Source: Candidatus Gastranaerophilales bacterium
GTDB taxonomy: Bacteria; Cyanobacteriota; Vampirovibrionia; Gastranaerophilales; Gastranaerophilaceae
Length of the DNA stretch: 60,325 nt
Reading direction: 5' to 3'
Assembly: GCA_900548405.1 (NCBI GenBank)
Contig: UNSJ01000007.1
Coordinates: 1-60,325, forward strand
Positions 1 to 7,770 of this stretch are shown here, piece after piece. Made by a program: the position numbers and the translations under genes. The notes beneath the pieces are model-generated. The model saw nothing but the letters and a program-made list of their open reading frames with translations, did no database searches and had not been told where the DNA came from. The stretch's first letter is position 1. Every line of letters begins with the position of its first letter.

Positions 1-35
1 AGTGCCCCCCCCCCGACATAACTAATTTTTTTCAT
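1..35 (-). CDS. 5' end of a gene with a G10 tract, truncated by the window edge (probable prepilin)
   Basis: Only the first 11 codons are visible: ATG at 35-33, then Lys-Lys-Ile-Ser-Tyr-Val-Gly-Gly-Gly-Ala, running off the left edge. The ATG follows a GGAAG ribosome-binding site and a TTGAAA-17-TATACT promoter. The Gly run is encoded by ten consecutive G on the coding strand (plus-strand C10, 5-14). The 5' leader (AAACGAAAGGA-GCAAT type) closely resembles that of the prepilin gene at 12880, and the bases around the tract (TGTC-G10-CA) are identical there. I infer that this is a fourth phase-variable prepilin. Whether it is in frame cannot be judged because the pilin domain lies outside the window. 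Confidence 0.6.
   Translation of the reverse strand, partial: MKKISYVGGGA
5..14. repeat. C10 homopolymer (tract A), inside TGTC-G10-CA
   Basis: Ten C on the plus strand, which is G10 on the coding strand of the leftward gene starting at 35. It is embedded in the 16-base sequence that recurs at 12790 and, inverted, at 14695. Homopolymers of this length are prone to slipped-strand length change, which would shift the reading frame of the gene. Confidence 0.9.
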
Positions 36-61
36 AAATTGCTTCCTTTCGTTTATTTATT

Positions 62-90
62 AGTATAACAAATTATAGACAAATTTTCAA
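62..90 (-). promoter_or_regulatory. sigma70-type promoter of tract-A gene
   Basis: Reading the minus strand: TTGAAA (90-85), a 17-nt spacer, then TATACT (67-62). The start codon at 35 lies about 20 nt downstream of the predicted transcription start, with GGAAG between. It is the same architecture as at the other three tract loci. Confidence 0.7.
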
Positions 91-92
91 GA

Positions 93-692
93 TTAAGACC
101 TTGAATATATGTCAGCTTTTGTTATTGCCAGATTTTTAGGAACATAATTTAATAAATATTCGACTGCCTGATTTGGAGTTTCAGCCACATAATATAACTC
201 TCTAGATGTATCACGTGCAAAGTTTTCTGAGATAATTTCATCAAAAAACTCAATCAGTTTATTGTAAAAGCCATTGGTATTTAAAATTACAATTGCCTTT
301 TGGTTATAACCCAGCTGCTTTTGCACAATCATTTCCGATAATTCTTCCAATGTACCGAACCCTCCGGCAAGCGCTACAATCGCATCTGAAAGTTCATCCA
401 TTTTTGCTTTTCTGCTTCGCATACAGGGCGTTACAAAAAGTTCAACACATTCATCTGTATGTACTCCCATATTATGCAATCTTTCAGGCATTACACCAAT
501 TATCTGACAGCCGTTTTTCTTTACTTCTTTGGCGCACGCCCACATCAAACCCAAAGAACTTCCGCCGTAAACCATATTCATATCAGCTTTTGATAGCAAA
601 TTACCAAACTCTGCTGCGGCGTCATAATAGGATTTATCTAAATAATTACAGGAAGATGCAAATACACAGACATTTTTAATATTATTCGTCAA
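93..692 (-). CDS. LOG-family nucleotide phosphoribohydrolase
   Basis: 199-aa Rossmann-like protein of the LOG (lysine decarboxylase-like, TIGR00730) family, whose members release bases from nucleoside 5'-monophosphates. Visible signatures are YGGSSLGLMW near residues 42-51, the RSRKAKM segment near 92-98 and GGFGTLEE at about 110-117. The usual Pro of PGGxGTxxE is Ala here. The start is TTG at 692, chosen because an exact GGAGG lies 6 nt upstream inside the end of the preceding gene. The two genes overlap by 11 nt, which points to translational coupling. It is the last gene of the leftward rny operon. The substrate cannot be predicted from sequence, and the cytokinin-activating role known in plants should not be assumed. 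Confidence 0.85.
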   Translation of the reverse strand: MTNNIKNVCVFASSCNYLDKSYYDAAAEFGNLLSKADMNMVYGGSSLGLMWACAKEVKKNGCQIIGVMPERLHNMGVHTDECVELFVTPCMRSRKAKMDELSDAIVALAGGFGTLEELSEMIVQKQLGYNQKAIVILNTNGFYNKLIEFFDEIISENFARDTSRELYYVAETPNQAVEYLLNYVPKNLAITKADIYSRS

Positions 693-1323
693 AGCCGCCT
701 CCGATTTTGTAATAGTAAGAACAGCTTACACCGGTACCTGAATCAGAACAATCTTTTTTCAATTCGTTCATCTCCATATCAAATCCAAAAGGTTCGATTT
801 TTCCGCCGTCATATATATTTACACCGTAAATATCACGCCCCCAGCGGTTTGGCGGCATAATTCCGTTTATATCAAACATCATTATAAAAAGCGCATCAGT
901 GGAATTTTCTGACTTAATATCTTTTATACCAACAATTGAATTATTTTCAGCAAAATAAAAATCATCAAAATAATAACTTTGACCTTTATAAACTTTTGCA
1001 CCGTTCATGTATCTTGGCTTATAGTGCTTACTCGGATAATTTTCAGTGTTAATTCTTAAATAAGGTTTAACCAGTGCTAAAAGTATAGCTTCACGTTCTT
1101 GAGGGGTTTTAGCTTTATTCATACTTTTAAGAATATCATCTGTTATATGAGCATTAATTACCGAAAACATGTATTCAACACGATTCAACTTCTCGTTCCA
1201 TTTGGAAATAGCATTAGCCTGACGTGTACTTTCAATAGAAACAGGCATCAAAAGTAATATTACGCCTAACATTACAAATAAAGCGATTGAATATTCAAGT
1301 TTCCAATAACGTTTCTTTGACAT
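682..1323 (-). CDS. pilin-like membrane-anchored protein lacking a prepilin cleavage motif
   Basis: 213 aa. A single hydrophobic segment follows a basic N-terminus (about residues 10-30), and the rest is predicted extracytoplasmic. The C-terminal half contains FDINGIMPPNRWGRDIYGV, the same motif seen in the prepilins at 12.0 kb and 17 kb ([19 protein letters not shown]). The FTLAEV cleavage motif is absent, so it would remain anchored by its N-terminus rather than be processed. ATG at 1323 is preferred over an upstream TTG because AGAGG stands just before it and immediately after the preceding stop codon. There are two Cys near the C-terminus (DCSDSGTGVSC). A minor pseudopilin or pilus-assembly accessory role is an inference. 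Confidence 0.6.
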   Translation of the reverse strand: MSKKRYWKLEYSIALFVMLGVILLLMPVSIESTRQANAISKWNEKLNRVEYMFSVINAHITDDILKSMNKAKTPQEREAILLALVKPYLRINTENYPSKHYKPRYMNGAKVYKGQSYYFDDFYFAENNSIVGIKDIKSENSTDALFIMMFDINGIMPPNRWGRDIYGVNIYDGGKIEPFGFDMEMNELKKDCSDSGTGVSCSYYYKIGGGFDE

Positions 1324-1333
1324 AAGAACCTCT

Positions 1334-2188
1334 TTAAGCCATATCAATTATTTTTTTCTCCTGAATTAATTTGTCATAAACCCATTCAGGAACAAAATTT
1401 TTGCCTAGAATAATTTGTCCGTTCATAATATTCGGAGCGTGGAAATCAGAGCCGCCTGTTACAATAAGACCAAGTTCTTCTGCCATAGATGAAAAATATT
1501 CAACACAGGCAGGTGAATGTTTTCTGTGGTAAGCTTCAATACCGCGCAAACCGTACTGCATTAATTCTTTAATCAAACTTTCGGCAATGTCAATATCATG
1601 AGGGTGCGCTATAACAGGTACTCCTCCGGCGTCATAAATAATTTCAACAGCATCCTGAGGTGTTACTGTTTTTCTTTGAACATATACAGGAGAATCCTCG
1701 TGAATATATTTTGCATAAGCCTCTATAACACTTGATGTGCCGCCGGCATTTGTAATAGCTTTTGCAATATGCGGACGCCCTATACTGCCGCCTTCAGCTA
1801 CCTGTTTTTTTATATCATCAAACTTGATTTTAATACCTTCTTTTTTAGATAAAAGGCTTATTATTTCTTTTGTTTGTTTTACTCTGGCTTGTTGTTGTAT
1901 TTTTAACAAGTTTTGAAAATCACTATTATTTACATCCATAAAGTAACCGAGTATGTGAATTTCATAATTGTTATATAAGGTATTAACTTCAATACCTTGA
2001 ATAATTTCAAGTTTATCTTCTTTATTCTCTTTTTTCAGATAGTCTTTTGCTACCTGATATGACAAGACATTGTCGTGGTCTGTCAGAGCGATTGCCTGCA
2101 ATCCGACGTCAATGGCAGTATCTACAATTTTTTCGGGTGAAAAAACACCATCCGAATAAAGGGTGTGAATGTGTAAATCACTTTTCAT
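1334..2188 (-). CDS. PHP-domain phosphoesterase (TrpH/YciV-like)
   Basis: 284 aa. The PHP motifs are in order: DLHIHTLYSDG near the N-terminus, ALTDHDN, GIEVNT, AHPHD and a terminal GGSDFHA. These supply the metal-binding His/Asp cluster of the family. Relatives include the 3',5'-nucleoside bisphosphatase/5'-3' exoribonuclease YciV, so a role in RNA or oligonucleotide turnover beside RNase Y is plausible. ATG at 2188 is preferred over one 24 nt upstream because GGAAGAGG precedes it and the product then begins directly with the PHP motif. It overlaps the end of ymdB by 11 nt. Confidence 0.85.
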   Translation of the reverse strand: MKSDLHIHTLYSDGVFSPEKIVDTAIDVGLQAIALTDHDNVLSYQVAKDYLKKENKEDKLEIIQGIEVNTLYNNYEIHILGYFMDVNNSDFQNLLKIQQQARVKQTKEIISLLSKKEGIKIKFDDIKKQVAEGGSIGRPHIAKAITNAGGTSSVIEAYAKYIHEDSPVYVQRKTVTPQDAVEIIYDAGGVPVIAHPHDIDIAESLIKELMQYGLRGIEAYHRKHSPACVEYFSSMAEELGLIVTGGSDFHAPNIMNGQIILGKNFVPEWVYDKLIQEKKIIDMA

Positions 2189-3008
2189 TGTCCTCTTCCT
2201 TTTCATTTTCATCTACATAACAAAAAATTCTTTTTATAGCTGCGGCATGTCCGCTTGTTGAATCAATTTCGACTTCAACAGCATTAATTTGGACGACATT
2301 ACCGTCAGCTACCTCATAACGTTCGGGGATACATGTAGTAAAACGATTTAAGGAAGTATTGTATTCCATTCCTATAACACCATCAGATGTTCCACAAAAT
2401 CCTGCATCTGTGATGTATCCCATATTGTTTACAATTTGTTCATCCGCAGTCTGAACATGCGTATGCGTTCCAAAAAACGCACTGGCTCCCAAATCAGCAC
2501 AAAAGCGGCCAAAACATATTTTTTCGGCAGTGGCTTCAGCATGAAAATCAACAATTATTATCTGTGTAATTTCTTTTAAACGCTTAATTTCATCAGCAAC
2601 GGTTTCCCATTGAGAGTCGACGGGTGCCATAAATACTCTGCCAAGAGCATTTATTACTGCAACTTTTACACCGTTGTCAAGTTCAAAAACCTTGCTGCCT
2701 CTGCCAGGTGTACCATTAGGATAATTAAAAGGTCTGACTAATCTATCAGCCTTATCGATGTAGTTTAAAATTTCTCTTTTATCCCAAATATGGTTTCCTG
2801 ATGTCATACAATCAATTCCATATTCGGATATTTCATTATAATTCTTTTCGGTAAGCCCAAAACCGTGAGATGCATTTTCAACATTTGCAATGATAAAATC
2901 ATAATTTTCTCTTTGTTTTTTTAAGAAATCACGAACGACAAACCTTCCCGGTCTGCCAACCAAATCTCCTAAAAATAGTATTTTTATTGTTTTACCATCA
3001 CCTGTCAT
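2178..3008 (-). CDS. ymdB: YmdB-family metallophosphoesterase
   Basis: 276 aa, matching the YmdB/TIGR00282 family, known in Bacillus as a cyclic-nucleotide phosphodiesterase influencing biofilm and motility decisions. Metal-site motifs are ILFLGDLVGRPGR, NVENASHGFG, TSGNHIWD, IIVDFHAEATAEK and GTHTHVQTADE. The pairing with RNase Y directly upstream is the classic arrangement. The extra C-terminal acidic stretch (about 12 residues of Glu/Asp/Asn/Lys) overlaps the next gene. ATG has AGGA about 10 nt upstream. Confidence 0.93.
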   Translation of the reverse strand: MTGDGKTIKILFLGDLVGRPGRFVVRDFLKKQRENYDFIIANVENASHGFGLTEKNYNEISEYGIDCMTSGNHIWDKREILNYIDKADRLVRPFNYPNGTPGRGSKVFELDNGVKVAVINALGRVFMAPVDSQWETVADEIKRLKEITQIIIVDFHAEATAEKICFGRFCADLGASAFFGTHTHVQTADEQIVNNMGYITDAGFCGTSDGVIGMEYNTSLNRFTTCIPERYEVADGNVVQINAVEVEIDSTSGHAAAIKRIFCYVDENEKEEDNEK

Positions 3009-3022
3009 AATTATTATTCCTT

Positions 3023-3051
3023 TAAAACAGCTGAGGCAGAAGCCCCAGCTG
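3023..3051 (-). terminator. terminator-like hairpin between rny and ymdB
   Basis: On the minus strand CAGCTGGGGC (3051-3042), loop TTCT, then GCCTCAGCTG (3037-3028) form a 10-bp stem with one G-U pair, followed by TTTT. It lies between the rny stop and the ymdB start, so it could attenuate read-through or be an RNase processing/protection element setting the rny:ymdB ratio. Confidence 0.6.
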
Positions 3052-3058
3052 AAAATTA

Positions 3059-4579
3059 TTACTTAGCAATTTCAGTTGTTCTGAATTCTCTGACAACAGT
3101 AACCCTGATTTGTCCGGGATAATCAAGTTCATCTTCAATTCTTTTAGCAACATCTCTTGCAAGTTTTTGTGAAGCTAAATCATCAAATCTTTCAGATTCA
3201 ACAATAATTCTAACCTCACGACCTGCTTGTACGGCAAACGATTGTTTAATACCTTCAAAGCTGTTAACTATTTCTTCAATTTTTTTAAGACGTTTGATAT
3301 AAATTTCAAGAGTATCACGTCTTGCACCGGGTCTGCCTGCTGATATTGCATCGGCAACTTTAACAAGAACAGCCTCAATAGTGTTAGCAACAACATCATC
3401 GTGGTGTGCTTCTATTGCGTGAATAACTTCCTGTCTTTCACCAAATCTTGATGCAAGTTCAACGCCAAGCTGAATATGTGTACCTTCTTGAGTTTGGTCA
3501 ACTGCCTTGCCTATATCATGTAAAAGCCCTGCGCGTTTTGCAATTACTTCGTTAGCCCCGATTTCAGCTGCTAACATGCCTGCAATGTGACCGACTTCAA
3601 GCGAGTGTTTCAAAACATTCTGTCCGTAACTTGTTCTGTAATATAAACGGCCCAATGTTTTTATAAGCTCTTTATTTAAGCCCATAACGCCCATTTCTAA
3701 GGCAGCGTTTTCGCCTTCTTCCCAGATTTTCTTATCAATTTCTTCCTGAGCCTTTTCAACCATTTCTTCTATACGAACAGGGTGAATACGACCGTCTACA
3801 ATTAATTTTTCAAGTGCAAGCTTTGCAATCTCACGTCTGACAGGGTCAAAACTTGATAATACAACTGCCTCAGGAGTGTCGTCAATAATCAAATCAACTC
3901 CTGTTAAAGTTTCCAATGCTCTAATGTTTCGTCCTTCGCGGCCGATTATACGACCTTTCATTTCATCGTTAGGCAGAGCAACCACAGAAACTGTTGTTTC
4001 TACAACCTGCTCAATCATACACCTTTGCATAGTAGTAGATAGAATTTCTTTTGATTTTTCAAGAGAAACTTCTTTTATCTTAGCTTCATTTTCTCTAATG
4101 AGCTGCATTTGTTCTTGAGCCAAATCGTGTTTCAACTGGTCAAGAAGCATATTTTTCGCATCTTCTGCAGACATACCCGAAATACGTTCCAACTCTGTTG
4201 TTTGTTTTTGAACTATTTCAGCAAGGTAGTCTTCTTTTTCCAATAATTCGTCTAATTTTCTTTGAACTTGAAGGTCTTTATCTGTATATTCCTGAATTTT
4301 ATCTTCAAGCATATCTTCGCGTTTTGCAAGTTTTTGTTCTTGCCTTGCCAGCTCTTGTCTTCTTTCTCTTTCTTCTTCGTTAAGTTTTTCTCTGTCATCC
4401 TGGAGTTCTTCAATAGCTTTAATTTTAGCTTCTTTTTGTAAGATTTTTTCTTTTTCTTCCAATGCTTTTCTGTCTTTTTCTACTGATAAAAGCACTGTCT
4501 TCATTTTGCTTTGCTGGACAAACAGCACAGCGATTAGAGCTATTACCGCAATAATCGCAATAATCATTAAAAAGTCCAT
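3059..4579 (-). CDS. rny: ribonuclease Y
   Basis: 506 aa, the usual length. An N-terminal transmembrane helix (about residues 3-21) is followed by a long Lys/Glu-rich coiled coil (about 25-190). A KH RNA-binding domain starts at about 207 ([15 protein letters not shown]), then an HD domain carries [12 protein letters not shown] and [10 protein letters not shown]. RNase Y is the membrane-bound endoribonuclease initiating mRNA decay in bacteria lacking RNase E. It heads a five-gene leftward operon with ymdB, a PHP phosphoesterase, a pilin-like protein and a LOG protein. Confidence 0.97.
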   Translation of the reverse strand: MDFLMIIAIIAVIALIAVLFVQQSKMKTVLLSVEKDRKALEEKEKILQKEAKIKAIEELQDDREKLNEEERERRQELARQEQKLAKREDMLEDKIQEYTDKDLQVQRKLDELLEKEDYLAEIVQKQTTELERISGMSAEDAKNMLLDQLKHDLAQEQMQLIRENEAKIKEVSLEKSKEILSTTMQRCMIEQVVETTVSVVALPNDEMKGRIIGREGRNIRALETLTGVDLIIDDTPEAVVLSSFDPVRREIAKLALEKLIVDGRIHPVRIEEMVEKAQEEIDKKIWEEGENAALEMGVMGLNKELIKTLGRLYYRTSYGQNVLKHSLEVGHIAGMLAAEIGANEVIAKRAGLLHDIGKAVDQTQEGTHIQLGVELASRFGERQEVIHAIEAHHDDVVANTIEAVLVKVADAISAGRPGARRDTLEIYIKRLKKIEEIVNSFEGIKQSFAVQAGREVRIIVESERFDDLASQKLARDVAKRIEDELDYPGQIRVTVVREFRTTEIAK

Positions 4580-4791
4580 AAAGTTTTATACCTTATCCTT
4601 TTCTATTTTTTAATAATACACGCAATGCCCGATACATATATCCTATCGAGCTTCAATTTATTTTTATATTTAAATGAATTTTATTGCATATATTTCCAAA
4701 AAATATTTACCTACTACATCTGTCAATATTTTATCATGCAAATATATATTTGTATAGTAGAAATTTATTTTTTGATACAAAAATATGATAA

Positions 4792-4820
4792 TTTACAAAG
4801 CTGATATAAAGTGTTATACT
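4792..4820 (+). promoter_or_regulatory. promoter of pepA
   Basis: TTTACA (4792-4797), 17-nt spacer, TATACT (4815-4820). The pepA ATG at 4846 follows an AAAGGAG ribosome-binding site. The 266-nt rny-pepA gap is otherwise AT-rich with no further gene visible; it must also contain the leftward rny promoter, which I could not pin down. Confidence 0.75.
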
Positions 4821-4845
4821 TAATGGCAGTAAAAAGGAGAGCAAT

Positions 4846-6243
4846 ATGGAAATTAAAGTATCACAAGACGTCAAATCAACTCAGGTAGAAGTTTTGGTCA
4901 TCAACAAATTTGAAGGTGAAAAAACATCTCAAGAGCTTGCCAACACTTATGCAGTAGAAAAAGACCATTTCGAAGGAAAATTCGGCGAAACATATTTATT
5001 ACACACTTTAGGTAAAATACCTGCCGATAAAATCTTAATTGTAGGTTTTGGTAAAAAAGAAGAATTTGATGCTAATAAAATGAGAGAAGCTGTTGCAAAA
5101 GCAGTTAAAAAATTGCAGCAGATAAAAGCAAAAAAAGCAGCTTTTGATTTCGATGTAAATGTTGACTACGGCAAATCAGCAGCAATCGGAGCTATGATTG
5201 CAGATTATGCATATGACAAATACAAATCCGAAAAAGCTCATCATTTAGAAGAAATAACTTTTGCAAAATTTTCTGAAAACGATGTAAAAGAAGGAATTAT
5301 TTTCGGTGAAGCAATGAAGTTTACCAGAGATTTAGCAAACTCTCCGGCGCAGATTGCAACACCTTCAAAGCTTGCACAAGCCGCACAAAATATAGGCGGT
5401 CTTGAAACTAAAGTATTTGATAAATCAGAAATTGAAAGAATGGGAATGGGAGCATATCTTGCAGTAAGTCAAGGAAGTGCTCAGCCTCCTAAATTTATAC
5501 ATATGAAATATACAGGCAAAAATCCTAAGAAAAAAATCGCAATTATAGGTAAAGGTATTTGTTTTGATTCCGGCGGACTGGATATAAAACCTGCATCATC
5601 AATGCTTACAATGAAAGACGATATGTCAGGTGCAGCTTGCGTATTAGGTGTTATGAGCGCGTTATCAAAATTGCAGCCTGATATTGAAGTTCACGGTATA
5701 ATTGCAGCTTGCGAAAATATGCCTTCAGGAACATCATATAAACCCGGTGACATTCTGACTGCTAAAAACGGAAAAACTATCGAAGTAGATAACACTGATG
5801 CAGAAGGAAGACTTACTCTTGCAGATGCATTATGCTATGCCTGTGAACTGGGTGTTGATGAAGTTATTGATATTGCAACTCTGACAGGAGCTGTCGTTGT
5901 GGCACTTGGAACTTTTGTTACAGGTATTATGGGTAACAATGAAGAATTAATTGCCAAATTAATTAAAACAGCTGAAGAAAGCGGTGAAAAATACTGGCAG
6001 CTTCCAATGTATAAAGAATATTTTAACAGTTTAAAATCAGACATTGCAGATATGAAAAATACAGGTTCAAGAATGGGCGGAGCATCTGCTGCAGGCGTAT
6101 TCCTGCAAGAATTTGTTGACGGACCTAAATGGGCCCATATTGATATTGCAGGAACTGCATATTTAGAAAAACCTCAGAAAGAATTCATTGCAGGTGCAAC
6201 AGGCGCAGGCGTAAGAACTCTTTTAAATTATATAAAAGCATAA
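4846..6243 (+). CDS. pepA: leucyl aminopeptidase (M17 family)
   Basis: 465 aa. The C-terminal catalytic domain has GKGICFDSGGLDIKP (metal ligand and catalytic Lys) and NTDAEGRLTLADAL, the M17 signature providing Asp/Glu metal ligands and the catalytic Arg. The N-terminal domain begins with the macro-like VLVINKF segment. It is a cytosolic di-zinc/manganese exopeptidase releasing N-terminal residues. It is transcribed alone and ends at a strong hairpin. Start: AAAGGAG 6 nt upstream of the ATG. Confidence 0.96.
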   Translation: MEIKVSQDVKSTQVEVLVINKFEGEKTSQELANTYAVEKDHFEGKFGETYLLHTLGKIPADKILIVGFGKKEEFDANKMREAVAKAVKKLQQIKAKKAAFDFDVNVDYGKSAAIGAMIADYAYDKYKSEKAHHLEEITFAKFSENDVKEGIIFGEAMKFTRDLANSPAQIATPSKLAQAAQNIGGLETKVFDKSEIERMGMGAYLAVSQGSAQPPKFIHMKYTGKNPKKKIAIIGKGICFDSGGLDIKPASSMLTMKDDMSGAACVLGVMSALSKLQPDIEVHGIIAACENMPSGTSYKPGDILTAKNGKTIEVDNTDAEGRLTLADALCYACELGVDEVIDIATLTGAVVVALGTFVTGIMGNNEELIAKLIKTAEESGEKYWQLPMYKEYFNSLKSDIADMKNTGSRMGGASAAGVFLQEFVDGPKWAHIDIAGTAYLEKPQKEFIAGATGAGVRTLLNYIKA

Positions 6244-6254
6244 CAAAATAAAAA

Positions 6255-6282
6255 AGCGGTCTTGTAAAGACCGCTTTTTTTT
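6255..6282. terminator. bidirectional terminator between pepA and amidase
   Basis: AGCGGTCTT (6255-6263) pairs with AAGACCGCT (6267-6275), with T8 after it and an A run before it, so it works for both convergent genes. Confidence 0.9.
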
Positions 6283-7651
6283 ACTCGTTCAAAAAGTATG
6301 TTTCCAGACTGTCAGCAATTGCCTTTGCGTATTGCCTTTGAAATTCCGGGTTAATTAAATTTGCATTATCTTCAGGATTTATCAGATAAGAAACTTCAAT
6401 GAGCAGACTTAAAGCATTGGTGTTTCTTACAAGTGCAAGACTTCCCTGTCTTACTTTATCATTATTAACACCGATTTCAGAAACCAAAGTATTTAAAATA
6501 GTATCTGCAAGAGGCTTTGCCTGATTATAATAATAATAAATACTTGTGCCTCTGTTTTTATTAGGATCCTGACCGTCAGGTAATGCATTTCCATGTATAC
6601 TCAATAATACAAGCGCATCATCACGGTTTGCAATATCAACTCTTTCTTTTAAGCCTACGTAAGTATCGTCGCTTCTTGTCATAATAACTTTAGCACCGCG
6701 TTTTTTTAATTCAGCTTCCAAATACTTAGCAACAGATAAAGTTATATCTTTTTCCTTGTCCCCAAGACATCCGATTGCACCTGACTCATAGCCGCCGTGT
6801 CCTGCATCAACTGCTATTTTTAAATTATGCAAAGGCTTTCTTTTATCAATAATTATAGGTTTTCTTATTTTTAAGACAAAATCATTCCCCTGATATTCCC
6901 CGCTGTATCCCAAAAGCCGTCTGCCCTCCATAGCTTCCTGAACAGGAAAATCCATAACATAAGTATTATCGGGCCGGTCTTTTACATTATAAAATTTCAT
7001 CAAAAACGGCTCACCCTCAACCATTTCAAAAGGCGTTTTTTTATCCAAATGGAAAATAAATGTAAAATATTCATCACTGTCTATATACTCATATCCGCTA
7101 AGCGTAGCAGGCGAAGATGTATAGCCTCCGTTATAAGCTTTTACATTTGTTTTTGAAATCCAACCCTTTTCGGAATTTCCAAGTATTACTCTGTGAAAAC
7201 CGCCCTGTTCACCATCAGCCAAAATTTCTACATTTCTCGGAAGATGAGCCTTTCTGTTTATACCTGCATCGACAGGAGTAGAACGCAAAGGAGCATTTTC
7301 TGTTGTTACATAATATGACTTTTTGTCGGCATATGCTTGAAAAACAGGGGTATGAATAGCAGAAGAAGCTTTTATAACAGGTTTATTAATAACAAAGATT
7401 TGTCTTTCTTCACCTGATTCAATAATAAATGTATTATCTCCGTTTTTTAAATTTACAACATACGCAAATGCACCTGTTGGGTGTAAAGTGACAGGCTGAT
7501 TGTTAATCTTTACGGGAAGTTGTGACGAACCGATAAAAAATGTTGAATTTGCATTAACAGTTACATCGTTTTTCTTCGGATATACAACATCTAAAGCCAA
7601 AACCTGACTGCCTGCAAACATTAAACCCAATAAAATAACCAATTTTTTCAT
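6281..7651 (-). CDS. exported N-acetylmuramoyl-L-alanine amidase (Amidase_3)
   Basis: 456 aa with a signal peptide (MKKLVILLGLMFAGSQVLA). The middle region (about 110-170) looks like a bacterial SH3 domain ending in GWISKTNV. The C-terminal Amidase_3 domain (about 277-454) has the zinc and catalytic residues: VDAGHGG (His), GDKEKD (Glu), LSIHGNA (His) and LIEVSYL (Glu). It would cleave the amide bond between MurNAc and the stem peptide in the periplasm, for daughter-cell separation or recycling. It differs from E. coli AmiC in having an SH3-like rather than an obvious AMIN domain, although residues 25-90 could be a divergent AMIN-like beta domain. Transcribed divergently from ftsI. Confidence 0.93.
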   Translation of the reverse strand: MKKLVILLGLMFAGSQVLALDVVYPKKNDVTVNANSTFFIGSSQLPVKINNQPVTLHPTGAFAYVVNLKNGDNTFIIESGEERQIFVINKPVIKASSAIHTPVFQAYADKKSYYVTTENAPLRSTPVDAGINRKAHLPRNVEILADGEQGGFHRVILGNSEKGWISKTNVKAYNGGYTSSPATLSGYEYIDSDEYFTFIFHLDKKTPFEMVEGEPFLMKFYNVKDRPDNTYVMDFPVQEAMEGRRLLGYSGEYQGNDFVLKIRKPIIIDKRKPLHNLKIAVDAGHGGYESGAIGCLGDKEKDITLSVAKYLEAELKKRGAKVIMTRSDDTYVGLKERVDIANRDDALVLLSIHGNALPDGQDPNKNRGTSIYYYYNQAKPLADTILNTLVSEIGVNNDKVRQGSLALVRNTNALSLLIEVSYLINPEDNANLINPEFQRQYAKAIADSLETYFLNE

Positions 7652-7713
7652 AACAAAATTATACTACAAATTCGTTAAAATTATTTAATATTTAAATCTT
7701 TTATTATTCCTTA

Positions 7714-7722
7714 TGCTAGAAT
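7714..7722 (+). promoter_or_regulatory. extended -10 promoter upstream of ftsI
   Basis: TGC-TAGAAT matches the extended -10 pattern (TGnTAtaaT) about 50 nt before the TTG start; no good -35 box is visible. A small hairpin (GGTG/CACC, 7732-7744) follows in the leader. Confidence 0.45.
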
Positions 7723-7770
7723 ATAAAAAAGGGTGGGGAGCACCTTAAATTATAAAAAAGGGATTGGATT

